Shown one piece after another: positions 35,099-43,408 of a stretch of 64,000 bases of DNA. The stretch covers positions 124,001 through 188,000 of the forward strand of contig NZ_BCRP01000003.1 in assembly GCF_001552655.1 (NCBI RefSeq), given 5' to 3'. Positions within the stretch are counted from its first letter, which is position 1; each line of letters starts with the position of its first letter. Under the pieces are notes generated by a model. It worked only from the letters and a program-made list of their open reading frames with translations, made no database searches and was not told the origin of the DNA. The translations under genes and the position numbers were made by a program. This DNA comes from Alicyclobacillus kakegawensis NBRC 103104 (GTDB taxonomy: Bacteria; Bacillota; Bacilli; Alicyclobacillales; Alicyclobacillaceae).

Positions 35099-36817
35099 TT
35101 ACTCCAACGAGAAGATGTAATCGTAAACCGGCTGCCCCCCATAGCGCATCTCGATCTCAAAGTCATACAGGTGCGCCAAGGTGCGGCGCAGCTCCTCCCG
35201 CTCCGTTTCATCGACCTGGTCAGAATAAAATACCGTCAACAGCTCCGCGTCCACGCCGTTGGCCCGCGCCGCCGCCGCCATCGCCCGCACGGCGGCCACC
35301 GCCGCCGCCGCCCGGTCGCCATGCACCTCAACCACGTCCGTCTCCGCTATGGCCATGTATTGCCCGGCCGCAATCTCGTGTCCTTGGTACTGACTGTCAC
35401 GCGCCGCGCGCGCCACACATCCAGACTGAACCGAGCGCAGCGACGCCTCCATGCGGGCGCGATTGGCCTCTGCGGACTCGCGCGCGTCAAACACGGCGGC
35501 AGCGGCAATGCCTTGGGGAATGGAGGTGCAGGGCACTACCTCCAACCCTCCCTCCATGACCTCTCGAGCCTGTTCGGCGGCGAGCACGATGTTCTTGTTG
35601 TTCGGCAGAAACACCACCTGACGCCCGCCTGCGTTCTGCGCCGCCGCCACGATTTCCTCCGTGCTCGGGTTCATGCTTTGGCCGCCGTCAATGACCGTCG
35701 CCCCCAGGCTCTCGAACACGTCGCGGATGCCATCCCCGGAGGCGGCCACCACCAACGCCGTCGCAGTTCCCTGGCCCCGGTCTCCTTGCAAGACTCCATC
35801 CTGGTCCGGAGCGGCCGCAACCGATGCGGATGAATCCGTCTGCGCGGCCGTCTCCAGGTCGCTGATGCGGTCGTGCTGTTCCGTCATGTTTTCCACCTTA
35901 ATCTGTACCAGCGGACCCCAGGCCAGCGCGTCCTCCAGCACCTTTCCCGGGTGCAGAGTGTGCACATGCACCCTCACCAGGTCTTCCGCCGCCACTACCA
36001 ATAAGGAGTCCCCGTATTGCCCTAACCGCTCCCGCAGCTGTCCCTCCACCGACGGTGCCCGAGCGCCTGCCCGCACCAAAACTTCCGTGCAATACCCGTG
36101 CTCACCCGTGCGCGCGATATGCCTTCCCGCGTACTCCAAGACGGGCCGCGCCAGCACAGAGGGCGGCTCATCCCCCGTCGACGCCGCTGAACTTTCGTGC
36201 CCACGCAGGTACTCTAAAAAACCTTCGTAGATAAAGACCAGTCCTTGGCCGCCCGAATCCACGACTCCAGCCTGCTTTAGAACCGGCAACTGGCTCGGCG
36301 TCCGCTGCAAAGCCGCCTGGGCCGCTTCGTAGACCTGTTCCATCAGGACCGTCCAGGTCGGATTCTGGCGCGCCGCTCGGACCGCCGCTGACGCCGCCTC
36401 CCGCGCCACGGTGAGGATGGTCCCCTCCACCGGTTTGGACACGGCCTTGTAGGCAATGTCGACCCCTTCCTGCAGCGCCTGCGCGAAAATCCGCACGTCC
36501 ATACGCGTCGCGCCCTGCACGGCTTTCGAAAAGCCTCGAAACAACTGAGACAGGATAACGCCCGAGTTTCCCCGCGCCCCCATCAGCAACCCAGTTGCCA
36601 GCGCCTGGGCGGCCTCCTGCACAGACCATTCGCTTCTCTGATTGAGCGCCGCCACGCCGGCAGCCAAGGACAAATCCATGTTCGTTCCCGTATCCCCATC
36701 GGGCACCGGAAAGATGTTCAAAGCGTTCACGATTTCCGCCTGCTCGTGCAAGCGTTGATGCCCTCGCCGCATCAGGGCTGCGAACGCCGTTCCGGTCAAA
36801 ACTTGTTGGCCCGTCAT
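35099..36817 (-). CDS. fakA: Fatty acid kinase catalytic subunit FakA (YloV, DAK2 domain)
   Basis: This 572-residue protein is of the FakA family, which phosphorylates fatty acids bound to FakB for use by PlsX/PlsY. The N-terminal DhaL-like domain has FPVPDGDTGTNMDLSL (36-51) with the metal-binding Asp residues, then LLMGARGNSGVILSQLFRGF. A middle FakA domain follows, and a C-terminal DegV-like domain. The ATG at 36817 follows AGGAGG at six bases. FakB is not in the window. Its closeness to fapR/plsX fits lipid metabolism. Confidence 0.93.
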   Translation of the reverse strand: MTGQQVLTGTAFAALMRRGHQRLHEQAEIVNALNIFPVPDGDTGTNMDLSLAAGVAALNQRSEWSVQEAAQALATGLLMGARGNSGVILSQLFRGFSKAVQGATRMDVRIFAQALQEGVDIAYKAVSKPVEGTILTVAREAASAAVRAARQNPTWTVLMEQVYEAAQAALQRTPSQLPVLKQAGVVDSGGQGLVFIYEGFLEYLRGHESSAASTGDEPPSVLARPVLEYAGRHIARTGEHGYCTEVLVRAGARAPSVEGQLRERLGQYGDSLLVVAAEDLVRVHVHTLHPGKVLEDALAWGPLVQIKVENMTEQHDRISDLETAAQTDSSASVAAAPDQDGVLQGDRGQGTATALVVAASGDGIRDVFESLGATVIDGGQSMNPSTEEIVAAAQNAGGRQVVFLPNNKNIVLAAEQAREVMEGGLEVVPCTSIPQGIAAAAVFDARESAEANRARMEASLRSVQSGCVARAARDSQYQGHEIAAGQYMAIAETDVVEVHGDRAAAAVAAVRAMAAAARANGVDAELLTVFYSDQVDETEREELRRTLAHLYDFEIEMRYGGQPVYDYIFSLE

Positions 36818-36827
36818 GCAAAGCCTC

Positions 36828-37193
36828 CTACGCCTCCGTCGCTACGCGCACACCCTGAACATAGATGTTCACCCGCGACACGTCGATGCCCACCGATTCA
36901 TTCAGCACGTAACGCACTTTGTCCCGCACGTTTTGGGCGACCTCATATATGTTCGTACCATAGCTGACGATGATGTACAGATTGACCTCCACTTCATCGT
37001 CGACAATCCGTACTTCCACGCCGCGGCCGGGGTTGTCCCGCCCCAGCAACTCTGTCAGACTATCCTTGACCTGTTGGCGGGAAGCCATACCTACCAGGCC
37101 GTAGCAGTCCATCGCCGCGAGGCCGGCAGTCGTCGCGATGACGTCTTCGACGATGGAGATGGTTCCCAAAGGCGTCTCGACCGTCTTCGGCAA
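36828..37193 (-). CDS. yloU: Asp23/Gls24 family envelope stress protein (YloU)
   Basis: This 121-residue Asp23-domain protein starts MPKTVETPLGTISIVEDVIA and has VEVNLYIIVSYGTNIYEVAQ and a C-terminal VNIYVQGVRV. Family members localise at the membrane and are linked to cell-wall homeostasis or to FakA. The TTG at 37193 was chosen because AGGAGG precedes it by eight bases. It is ten bases from fakA and divergent from rpmB, as in B. subtilis. Confidence 0.93.
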   Translation of the reverse strand: MPKTVETPLGTISIVEDVIATTAGLAAMDCYGLVGMASRQQVKDSLTELLGRDNPGRGVEVRIVDDEVEVNLYIIVSYGTNIYEVAQNVRDKVRYVLNESVGIDVSRVNIYVQGVRVATEA

Positions 37194-37223
37194 TCCGGGC
37201 ACCTCCTGCCTGTGCTTTGTGCC

Positions 37224-37251
37224 ATTGTACTATATTACAAGCAGGTAATAA
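37224..37251 (-). promoter_or_regulatory. Candidate promoter for yloU-fakA-recG
   Basis: On the minus strand TTATTA (37251-37246) and TACAAT (37229-37224) are separated by 16 bases, with a start expected about 20 bases before the yloU TTG. Confidence 0.45.
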
Positions 37252-37276
37252 AAGCGACGAACACTTTCGATTCCCC

Positions 37277-37305
37277 TTGCCGAGTGTCAACCCTTGCGCT
37301 ATAAT
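37277..37305 (+). promoter_or_regulatory. Sigma-A promoter of rpmB
   Basis: TTGCCG (37277-37282) and a perfect TATAAT (37300-37305) are spaced by 17 bases, with the rpmB ribosome site starting about 20 bases further on. Confidence 0.8.
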
Positions 37306-37340
37306 ATGCCTGTTATGTGTCGGCGAAGGAGGTGCGGAAA

Positions 37341-37532
37341 ATGGCAAGGCGATGCGAAATCTGTGGGAAGCAACCGCAAACCGGTCACTCCATCAGCCAC
37401 TCGCACATCCTGAACAAGCGCCGTTGGATTCCCAACATTCAGGTCGTGCGGGCCAACGTCAATGGCACGGTGAAACGTATTCGGGTCTGCACCCGCTGCC
37501 TGAAGGCAGGAAAAGTCAATCGAGCCATTTGA
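37341..37532 (+). CDS. rpmB: 50S ribosomal protein L28
   Basis: This 63-residue protein, MARRCEICGKQPQTGHSISH followed by KRRWIPNIQ and VCTRCLKAGKV, is L28 with two CxxC pairs, so it is the zinc-binding form. The ATG at 37341 follows AAGGAGGTG at six bases. It is one of few plus-strand genes in the left half, divergent from yloU, with its own promoter and terminator. Confidence 0.98.
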   Translation: MARRCEICGKQPQTGHSISHSHILNKRRWIPNIQVVRANVNGTVKRIRVCTRCLKAGKVNRAI

Positions 37533-37598
37533 GGCGATTCCCCGGCAGGGGACCCGGAGTTGAAGGTTTCCATCGGATCGCATGGGCTGTCGGAATGC

Positions 37599-37628
37599 AA
37601 AAGGAGCACCTGGTCGGTGCCCTTTTTT
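37599..37628 (+). terminator. Intrinsic terminator of rpmB
   Basis: AAAAGG-(A)-GCACC (37599-37610) pairs with GGTGCCCTTTT (37616-37626) around TGGTC, with one bulged A, ending in six T. Confidence 0.85.
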
Positions 37629-37662
37629 GATCCGCGCGTCAACCTGCCCCCGGTGGAATCCG

Positions 37663-37683
37663 CGCCGCCGCAGCGCGGCGGCG
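37663..37683 (-). terminator. GC hairpin after spoVM
   Basis: CGCCGCCGC and GCGGCGGCG pair around a three-base loop 17 bases beyond the spoVM stop. No T-run follows. Confidence 0.45.
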
Positions 37684-37699
37684 TGGCACCTCATGCCCG

Positions 37700-37780
37700 T
37701 CAATCTTTGGAGAAGGCCCCCAGGCAGGCCTTGACGATGCCGCCTAAAAACTTCGGGAGCTTGATGGTGTAAAACTTCAA
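37700..37780 (-). CDS. spoVM: Stage V sporulation protein SpoVM
   Basis: This 26-codon gene starts with TTG (37780-37778) behind GAGGGGGGG at seven bases and ends TGA (37702-37700). The product begins MKFYTIKLPKFLGGIVKA and ends CLGAFSKD, nearly the same as B. subtilis SpoVM (MKFYTIKLPKFLGGIVRA-), including the key Pro9. SpoVM is an amphipathic peptide that recognises the curved forespore membrane and anchors SpoIVA to start coat assembly. Its place between rpe and rpmB is also as in Bacillus, though thiN (yloS) is missing here. It is easily missed because of its size and TTG start. I see no convincing sigma-E promoter. Confidence 0.96.
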   Translation of the reverse strand: MKFYTIKLPKFLGGIVKACLGAFSKD

Positions 37781-37907
37781 CCCAATTCCCCCCCTCGTCA
37801 TCGGTTGCCCGCATCCGTGCTCGGGTCGAGACGTCGCCGTCTGTTCGCGCAGTGGGCCAACGCCATGTTGTTACATGTATATTCCCGCCCGGTGAAAATG
37901 TGCGGAA

Positions 37908-38573
37908 TCACGAACTGGCGAGCGCACCCCGCAGCCGCGAGATCGCCTGCGCCCGGTCGCGCTCCCCGAACACGGCCGATCCGGCGACAAACACACTGGC
38001 TCCGGCCTCGGCGACCTCCCCAATCGTGCCGGCGTGGATGCCCCCGTCCACCTCCACATCGACCTCGGAACGGCCCAAATCCTGCAACCTCCGCCGCACC
38101 CGCCGCACCTTCTCGGTCATGGCCGGGATGTACGTCTGACCGCCAAATCCGGGATTGACCGTCATCACGAGTACCAGGTCGAGGTCCTCTGCCAGGTAAT
38201 CCAACACCTCGATGCCCGTGGCCGGATTCAGCGCCAGGCCGCACGGCAGATGGTGCTGGCGAATCCTCTGCAAGGCCCGGTGCACATGCGCCGTGGCCTC
38301 TGCGTGCACCGTGATGCGGCTGGCGCCGGCCGCCGCAAACGCGTCGATATGCCGCTCCGGCTCCACGACCATCAAGTGCACATCCAACTCGCAATCGAAC
38401 CGTCGGCGCAACGCCTCGACCACGAGCGGGCCCATCGTGATGTTGGGTACAAACCGCCCGTCCATGACATCCACATGAATCCAATCCGCGCCGGCTCGGA
38501 GGACCTCCTCCACCTCCTCGGCCAGGCGGCCAAAATCAGCCGAAAGAATTGAGGGGGCGATGCGGTGGTTCAA
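37908..38573 (-). CDS. rpe: Ribulose-phosphate 3-epimerase
   Basis: This 221-residue TIM-barrel enzyme interconverts ribulose-5-phosphate and xylulose-5-phosphate. It shows IAPSILSADFGRL, WIHVDVMDGRFVPNIT, DVHLMVVEPE, VMTVNPGFGGQ and EVDGGI, with the metal-binding His/Asp set. The TTG start at 38573 overlaps the rsgA stop (TTGA) and uses the AAGGAGG inside the 3' end of rsgA. The neighbour order prkC-rsgA-rpe is conserved. Confidence 0.96.
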   Translation of the reverse strand: MNHRIAPSILSADFGRLAEEVEEVLRAGADWIHVDVMDGRFVPNITMGPLVVEALRRRFDCELDVHLMVVEPERHIDAFAAAGASRITVHAEATAHVHRALQRIRQHHLPCGLALNPATGIEVLDYLAEDLDLVLVMTVNPGFGGQTYIPAMTEKVRRVRRRLQDLGRSEVDVEVDGGIHAGTIGEVAEAGASVFVAGSAVFGERDRAQAISRLRGALASS

Positions 38574-39445
38574 TAACGTCGCGCCTCCTTATGTTTCAAT
38601 TCTTGATACAGATGGCAATAACTCTCGTATCGTGTCGAAGCCAGAAGGCCGGCTGCGACAGCTTGTTTGACCGCGCAATCTTCTTCGTCCACGTGCAGGC
38701 AGCCGCGATAGGCGCAATCACCAGCCGCAGCCTGAAACTCCGGAAAGTAAAGGCGCAGTTCAGCCGCCGCCACGTCCAGATCCAGCTGGCTGAAGCCGGG
38801 CGCGTCGGCGATGTACGTGGCTTCGGAAATCCGGAACAACTCCACGTGCCGGGTTGTGTGCCGTCCACGCCGCAGTTTCTCGCTGATGTCCCCCATCTGC
38901 AACCCCAGCTGGGGATCAATGGCGTTGGCCAGCGAGGATTTGCCTGCCCCCGATGGACCTGCGAATACGGTGATACGCCCCCTCAACTCGGACCAGACCT
39001 GGTCCAGGCCCTGTCCGGTGCGGGATGACACCGGATGAACCGGGTACCCCGCCTGCCGGTATGGCGCAGCCAGCGCAGCCACCGCCTCGCTATCCAGCAG
39101 GTCCGCCTTGGATAGGACCACAACCGGCCGCAGCCCCCGAGCCGCAACGGCAATCAGTGTCCGATCCAGGAGTCCGCCCTGAAAGTCCGGGGACCGCACC
39201 GAAAACACCAGCAGCGCCTGGTCCGCGTTGGCGATGGGAGGGCGCACCAGTTCCGTCTGGCGCGGCAACACCTCGGTGATTACCCCTTCGCCGGCACCGG
39301 TTTCGTTCAGGAGTACCCGGTCGCCCACCAGGAGACTCACGCCACGCTTGCGGAAGACGCCTCGCGCCCGGCAACGCCAGCTCCCGCCTTCCCCCACGAC
39401 GTCAAAAAAACCCCCCCGGCCCCTGACCACTATCCCGTCCGGCAT
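38570..39445 (-). CDS. rsgA: Ribosome small subunit GTPase RsgA (CpgA, YloQ)
   Basis: This 291-residue protein is a circularly permuted GTPase for 30S maturation. An OB domain comes first, then G4 SKAD, then the P-loop GPSGAGKSS and DAPGFSQL, and a C-terminal zinc motif in CAYRGCLHVDEEDCAVK. The ATG at 39445 follows AGGAGGGGAAGG; a ten-residue longer frame is unsupported. In B. subtilis it is a PrkC substrate, in line with the adjacent prkC. Confidence 0.96.
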   Translation of the reverse strand: MPDGIVVRGRGGFFDVVGEGGSWRCRARGVFRKRGVSLLVGDRVLLNETGAGEGVITEVLPRQTELVRPPIANADQALLVFSVRSPDFQGGLLDRTLIAVAARGLRPVVVLSKADLLDSEAVAALAAPYRQAGYPVHPVSSRTGQGLDQVWSELRGRITVFAGPSGAGKSSLANAIDPQLGLQMGDISEKLRRGRHTTRHVELFRISEATYIADAPGFSQLDLDVAAAELRLYFPEFQAAAGDCAYRGCLHVDEEDCAVKQAVAAGLLASTRYESYCHLYQELKHKEARRY

Positions 39446-39485
39446 CCTTCCCCTCCTTTCGCTTGCCATCTTCACAGCCCATACC

Positions 39486-41531
39486 TCAATCGTTGTATTT
39501 GACCCGCTGCTTTTTCACCAGTTTGCCGTCCACGTACACGTCTATTTCGCCGTCCTTGTGGGGAGCGAGGTATAAAACCACAGGGTAATTCTTGCTCCCC
39601 TGGACGGTTTCATCCACCACCTGCTGATCCGTGCCGGTGGCGTCGGACTTGACAATCACCACATGGGTGCCGCTCTTCGCCCCGTCGACCGAGACGGTCA
39701 CGTCGTGTTCCTGTGTGCCAGGCGGAATGTTGGCCGCCGCTCCCGCTGCGTCATTCCCGGCGGAGGGAGTCGAATCAGCTTGCCCTCCCGTCCCGCCGGT
39801 GGCGTTGTCCGATCCGTTGTCGGCGATGTACAAATCGATCGCCGTCCCTGGCTTCACCGTGTCGCCCGGGCGGTTGGGCGCCGTGTTGACGACCGTCCCG
39901 TCAGCCACTCCTGGTTGCGGCTGGGGAATGATCTGGCCCACCACCAGCCTCGCGTCGACCAACATCTTGCTGGCCTCATCGAGCGATTTTCCAATCACGC
40001 TCGGCACCGTCGTCTCCGTCTGGCCGCGGCTCACGGCGAGCACCACCTGGTGGTCCGTGGACACCAGGTGGTTGGCAGGTGGATTGGTGGACACCACCTC
40101 TCCGGCCGGCACCTCATCGCTCGCCACCTGCTTGGTCTTGAGATGGCTCCGGGAAAAGCCGAGATTCACCAGTTGCTGCAGCGCCTGATCGACCGTTACG
40201 CCGGACAGGTCCGGCATGTTCACCTTCGGCGCTCCGGCGGAGATATACAAGGTCACTGCCCGATCCTGCTTTACCTCCGTGTCGCCGGCTGGGTTCTGTT
40301 CCACCACCGTCCCTTTCGGCGACTTTGACGAGGTCTGCTTCTGCTCATGAATCTGCCCCCGCTGAAATCCAGCTTGCTCCAACATCTGGATGGCCTCTGC
40401 TTCCGGCTTGCCGACCACGTTCGGCAACTTGACGTTCGGCACCTCCAACAGGCGCATCACGATGAAATAGGCCGCCACCACACCCGCAGCCACGAGGACA
40501 GTGGCCAGTGACACCCACAGACTGACGCGCAACCAGCGGCGGCCTCCGCGCCGCTGCTCGTCCTCTCCCGCAGCCTGCAAAGCAGAGGCTTCCGTCCGCC
40601 CCCGCTTCATTCCCGCCGGTCGAACCAGCCCGCCGGCGTCATCAGTAATGGCCGGGATGGCAATCGTCGCTTCGGGCACCGCTTGGGGAGGGTGAAACTT
40701 GGGCGCATCCGGGTTACGCAGCGCCTGCTCCAAGTCTTCCTTCAGAGCCCACATGTCCGGATAACGCTCGTCCGCCGACTTCACCATGCAACGAAGGACG
40801 ATGTTTTCCAGGCTTTGCGGAATTTCAGGGTTGATCTGACGCGGTTCGACAAATTGATCGCGCAAGTGCTTGAGCGCCACACTGACCGCCGAGTCCCCCT
40901 GAAATGGCAGGCGACCGGTCAACATCTCGTACATCACGACACCGAGCGAATAGATGTCGCTCTTGATATCCGCCAAACCGCCGCGCGCTTGCTCCGGTGA
41001 AAGGTAATGGACGGAGCCCAGCACCGGCGCCGAGTGGTCATAGGTTAGCGTGTTGCCCCCCAAGGCGCGGGCAATCCCGAAATCAGTCACCTTGACCTGG
41101 CCCGCCTTGGTCAGCAGGATATTGTGAGGCTTGATGTCGCGGTGTACGATATGATGACTGTGAGCGTGCTGCAACGCATCGCAGATCTGCCGGGTGATGG
41201 ACACCGTCTGTTCCGGCGAGAGCGCCCCCCGCTCCCGAATCAGGTCCTTGAGCGTGGGGCCGTTGACGTATTCCATGACGATGTAATACTCACCATCGGT
41301 CATCCCCACGTCGTATATATTTACAATATTAGGATGGGACAATCGAGCCGCCGATTGGGCTTCTTGCCGAAAACGGCTGATGAACTCCTCGTCCTCCATG
41401 TACTGGGGGCGAAGCATCTTGATGGCAACCGTACGCCCAAGCAACGTATCCAGCGCCCGATAGACCACGGCCATACCGCCGCCGCCGACTTGTTCCTGCA
41501 GTTCATAACGGCCTCCCAGCCGACGGCTCAT
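39486..41531 (-). CDS. prkC: Ser/Thr protein kinase PrkC with PASTA repeats
   Basis: This 681-residue membrane kinase senses muropeptides or lipid II. The N-terminal kinase domain has K38 (VAIKML), HRDIKPHN (D132) and DFG (D150). A basic juxtamembrane part leads to one membrane helix (about 337-359), then three PASTA repeats (about 366-433, 437-502 and 507-578). A C-terminal beta-rich domain (about 600-681, EHDVTVSVDGAKSGTHVVIV) resembles the extra Ig-like end of B. subtilis PrkC. The start overlaps prpC (ATGA). Confidence 0.96.
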   Translation of the reverse strand: MSRRLGGRYELQEQVGGGGMAVVYRALDTLLGRTVAIKMLRPQYMEDEEFISRFRQEAQSAARLSHPNIVNIYDVGMTDGEYYIVMEYVNGPTLKDLIRERGALSPEQTVSITRQICDALQHAHSHHIVHRDIKPHNILLTKAGQVKVTDFGIARALGGNTLTYDHSAPVLGSVHYLSPEQARGGLADIKSDIYSLGVVMYEMLTGRLPFQGDSAVSVALKHLRDQFVEPRQINPEIPQSLENIVLRCMVKSADERYPDMWALKEDLEQALRNPDAPKFHPPQAVPEATIAIPAITDDAGGLVRPAGMKRGRTEASALQAAGEDEQRRGGRRWLRVSLWVSLATVLVAAGVVAAYFIVMRLLEVPNVKLPNVVGKPEAEAIQMLEQAGFQRGQIHEQKQTSSKSPKGTVVEQNPAGDTEVKQDRAVTLYISAGAPKVNMPDLSGVTVDQALQQLVNLGFSRSHLKTKQVASDEVPAGEVVSTNPPANHLVSTDHQVVLAVSRGQTETTVPSVIGKSLDEASKMLVDARLVVGQIIPQPQPGVADGTVVNTAPNRPGDTVKPGTAIDLYIADNGSDNATGGTGGQADSTPSAGNDAAGAAANIPPGTQEHDVTVSVDGAKSGTHVVIVKSDATGTDQQVVDETVQGSKNYPVVLYLAPHKDGEIDVYVDGKLVKKQRVKYND

Positions 41532-42289
41532 TGTCCGCCCTCCTCTCGGTTGACCACGATGACAACGGAGACGTTGTCGGGTGCGCCGGCGACGAGCGCC
41601 CGCTCAATGAGCGCGTCCGCCACCAGTTCCACCTCGCGGTTGGAGTGCGCGTCCGCCAAGCGGGTCAGATATTCGGTCAGTTCCTCTTCAGCCACAAGGT
41701 TGGACAGGCCATCCGAGCACAACAGGAACAGGTCGCCCTGCTGCCACTGGGCGACGTTGATGTCCGGCAGGCTGATGCTGGCCGTGCCGAGCGATTTGGT
41801 GACCACATTCTTCTGGGGATGATGCACCGCTTCCTCAGGGGTGATTTGTCCCCGCCTCACCAGTTCCGCGACCAACGAATGGTCACGCGTCACCTGGCGT
41901 AACCCGTCGGCCTGGAGCAGATAAGCCCGGCTGTCGCCCACGTGGGCAAAAAACACTCGCGTGTTGTCGTACAGGGCGGCCACAAAGGTTGTGCCCATGC
42001 CGTGATATTCGGCACGGCTTTGCGACGCCTCCCACACTTTCTGATTGGCTTCGGCCACCGCCTCTTGCAACAGGTCAATCGGATCCACGTCCTCGTCGCC
42101 CAGTCCGCTGCGAATGTACTGGGCAGCCGTGTCCACCGCCAACCGGCTGGCCACCTCGCCGGCCGAGGCGCCGCCCATGCCGTCGGCGACGACGACCAAC
42201 TGCATCGGTTGCCAATCGGTGAACCCTGCGCACACATCTTCATTCGTCTGGCGAACAAGACCTACATGCGTCCTGACTGCATACAGCAC
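41528..42289 (-). CDS. prpC: PP2C-family phosphatase PrpC
   Basis: This 253-residue metal-dependent Ser/Thr phosphatase is the partner of PrkC. It begins MLYAVRTHVGLVRQTNED and has VVVADGMGGASAGEVAS, VGDSRAYLL, VTRDHSLV and the end motif GAPDNVSVVIV. The GTG at 42289 was preferred over the ATG two codons upstream because GGAGG is then seven bases away and the N-terminus matches the family. Its stop overlaps the prkC start. Confidence 0.96.
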   Translation of the reverse strand: MLYAVRTHVGLVRQTNEDVCAGFTDWQPMQLVVVADGMGGASAGEVASRLAVDTAAQYIRSGLGDEDVDPIDLLQEAVAEANQKVWEASQSRAEYHGMGTTFVAALYDNTRVFFAHVGDSRAYLLQADGLRQVTRDHSLVAELVRRGQITPEEAVHHPQKNVVTKSLGTASISLPDINVAQWQQGDLFLLCSDGLSNLVAEEELTEYLTRLADAHSNREVELVADALIERALVAGAPDNVSVVIVVNREEGGQ

Positions 42290-42323
42290 CTGCATTCCTC
42301 CACTTCCGGCGGTGGCCCCACGA

Positions 42324-43361
42324 CTAACGGCGAGCGTACTGGGCTCGCAGCTGGCCGCAGGCGGCGGCGATATCGTGCCCCATCTCCCTGCGGACGGTGG
42401 CATTGACGCCAAGCCGGCGCAACTCCCGTAAAAACGCCTCGATTTGCCGCGGCGGCGTTCGCGTATAGTTTCTCTCCGGCACGTAGTTCACCGGGATCAG
42501 GTTCACATGACAGGGAAGTTCCGACACCAAGGCCGCCAGGTTGCGCGCGTCCGTCAGGGAATCGTTCTCACCGCCGACCAGTGCGTATTCGAAGCTGATA
42601 CGGCGGCCCGTCTTGTTGCAGTAATAGCGGCAAGCCTCCATCAGTTTGGCGATTGGGTACGCTTTGTTGACGGGCATCATCCGCGAGCGCTGCTCATCGG
42701 TGGCCGCGTGCAAGGATACCGCCAGCGTGACCGGCCGACCGTCGTCCGCTAACCGAATGATACCCGGAACCAGCCCGACCGTCGAGATGGTGATGTGGCG
42801 CATCCCGATATTCAGCCCCTGTGGGTCGTGAATGATGTCCATGAACTTCAGCGCGGCCGAGAGGTTGTCCATCGGTTCTCCGGATCCCATCAGCACGACG
42901 GACGAGACGCGCTGGCCCGCTTGCGCCAGGAGGCGCACGCTGTGCATGAGCTGCTCAACCATCTCGCCCGCGCTCATCTGACGGATCATCCCGCCGAGGG
43001 TAGAGGCGCAAAACGTACAGCCCATCTTGCACCCCACCTGCGTGGACACGCATACGCTGTTGCCATAATCGTGTCGCATTAACACCGTTTCTACCGTGAC
43101 CCCATCGGGCCAGCCGAGCAGGAACTTCACGGTGCCGTCACGCGACACCTGGCGGGTGACTTCATGCGAGGTTTGAATCACACTCTCCGCTGCCAGGCGC
43201 TCACGCAAGGTCTGCGGCAGATTGGTCATCGCCGCGAACTCCGACACCTGGCTCTGATACAACCAGCGGTAAATCTGTGCCGCTCGATAGGCGGGCTGCC
43301 CCATTTCCTGCAGCCAGGAGGTCCACTCCTCCATACGCAAGTCATATGCGTGTCTTGCCAT
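42324..43361 (-). CDS. rlmN: 23S rRNA (adenine2503-C2)-methyltransferase RlmN
   Basis: This 345-residue radical-SAM methyltransferase has the iron-sulfur motif C111-x3-C115-x2-C118 (CKMGCTFC), GSGEPMDN, and the C-terminal catalytic Cys in GHDIAAACGQL. The ATG at 43361 follows AAGGGG at eight bases. It is 34 bases before prpC. Confidence 0.97.
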   Translation of the reverse strand: MARHAYDLRMEEWTSWLQEMGQPAYRAAQIYRWLYQSQVSEFAAMTNLPQTLRERLAAESVIQTSHEVTRQVSRDGTVKFLLGWPDGVTVETVLMRHDYGNSVCVSTQVGCKMGCTFCASTLGGMIRQMSAGEMVEQLMHSVRLLAQAGQRVSSVVLMGSGEPMDNLSAALKFMDIIHDPQGLNIGMRHITISTVGLVPGIIRLADDGRPVTLAVSLHAATDEQRSRMMPVNKAYPIAKLMEACRYYCNKTGRRISFEYALVGGENDSLTDARNLAALVSELPCHVNLIPVNYVPERNYTRTPPRQIEAFLRELRRLGVNATVRREMGHDIAAACGQLRAQYARR

Positions 43362-43408
43362 CGCCCGTTCCCCTTTGCACGGTTTCAGGCGCCCGCCGAC
43401 ACTCCGCC

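Noticed and set aside
37781-37907. A sigma-E promoter for spoVM
   Set aside because: CATGTAAC with an upstream ACATTTT resembles the consensus only loosely and the spacing is off; not strong enough to list.
37798-38484. A 228-codon minus-strand frame overlapping rpe
   Set aside because: Gly/Arg/Ala-rich shadow of rpe with no supported start; the rpe frame is unambiguous.
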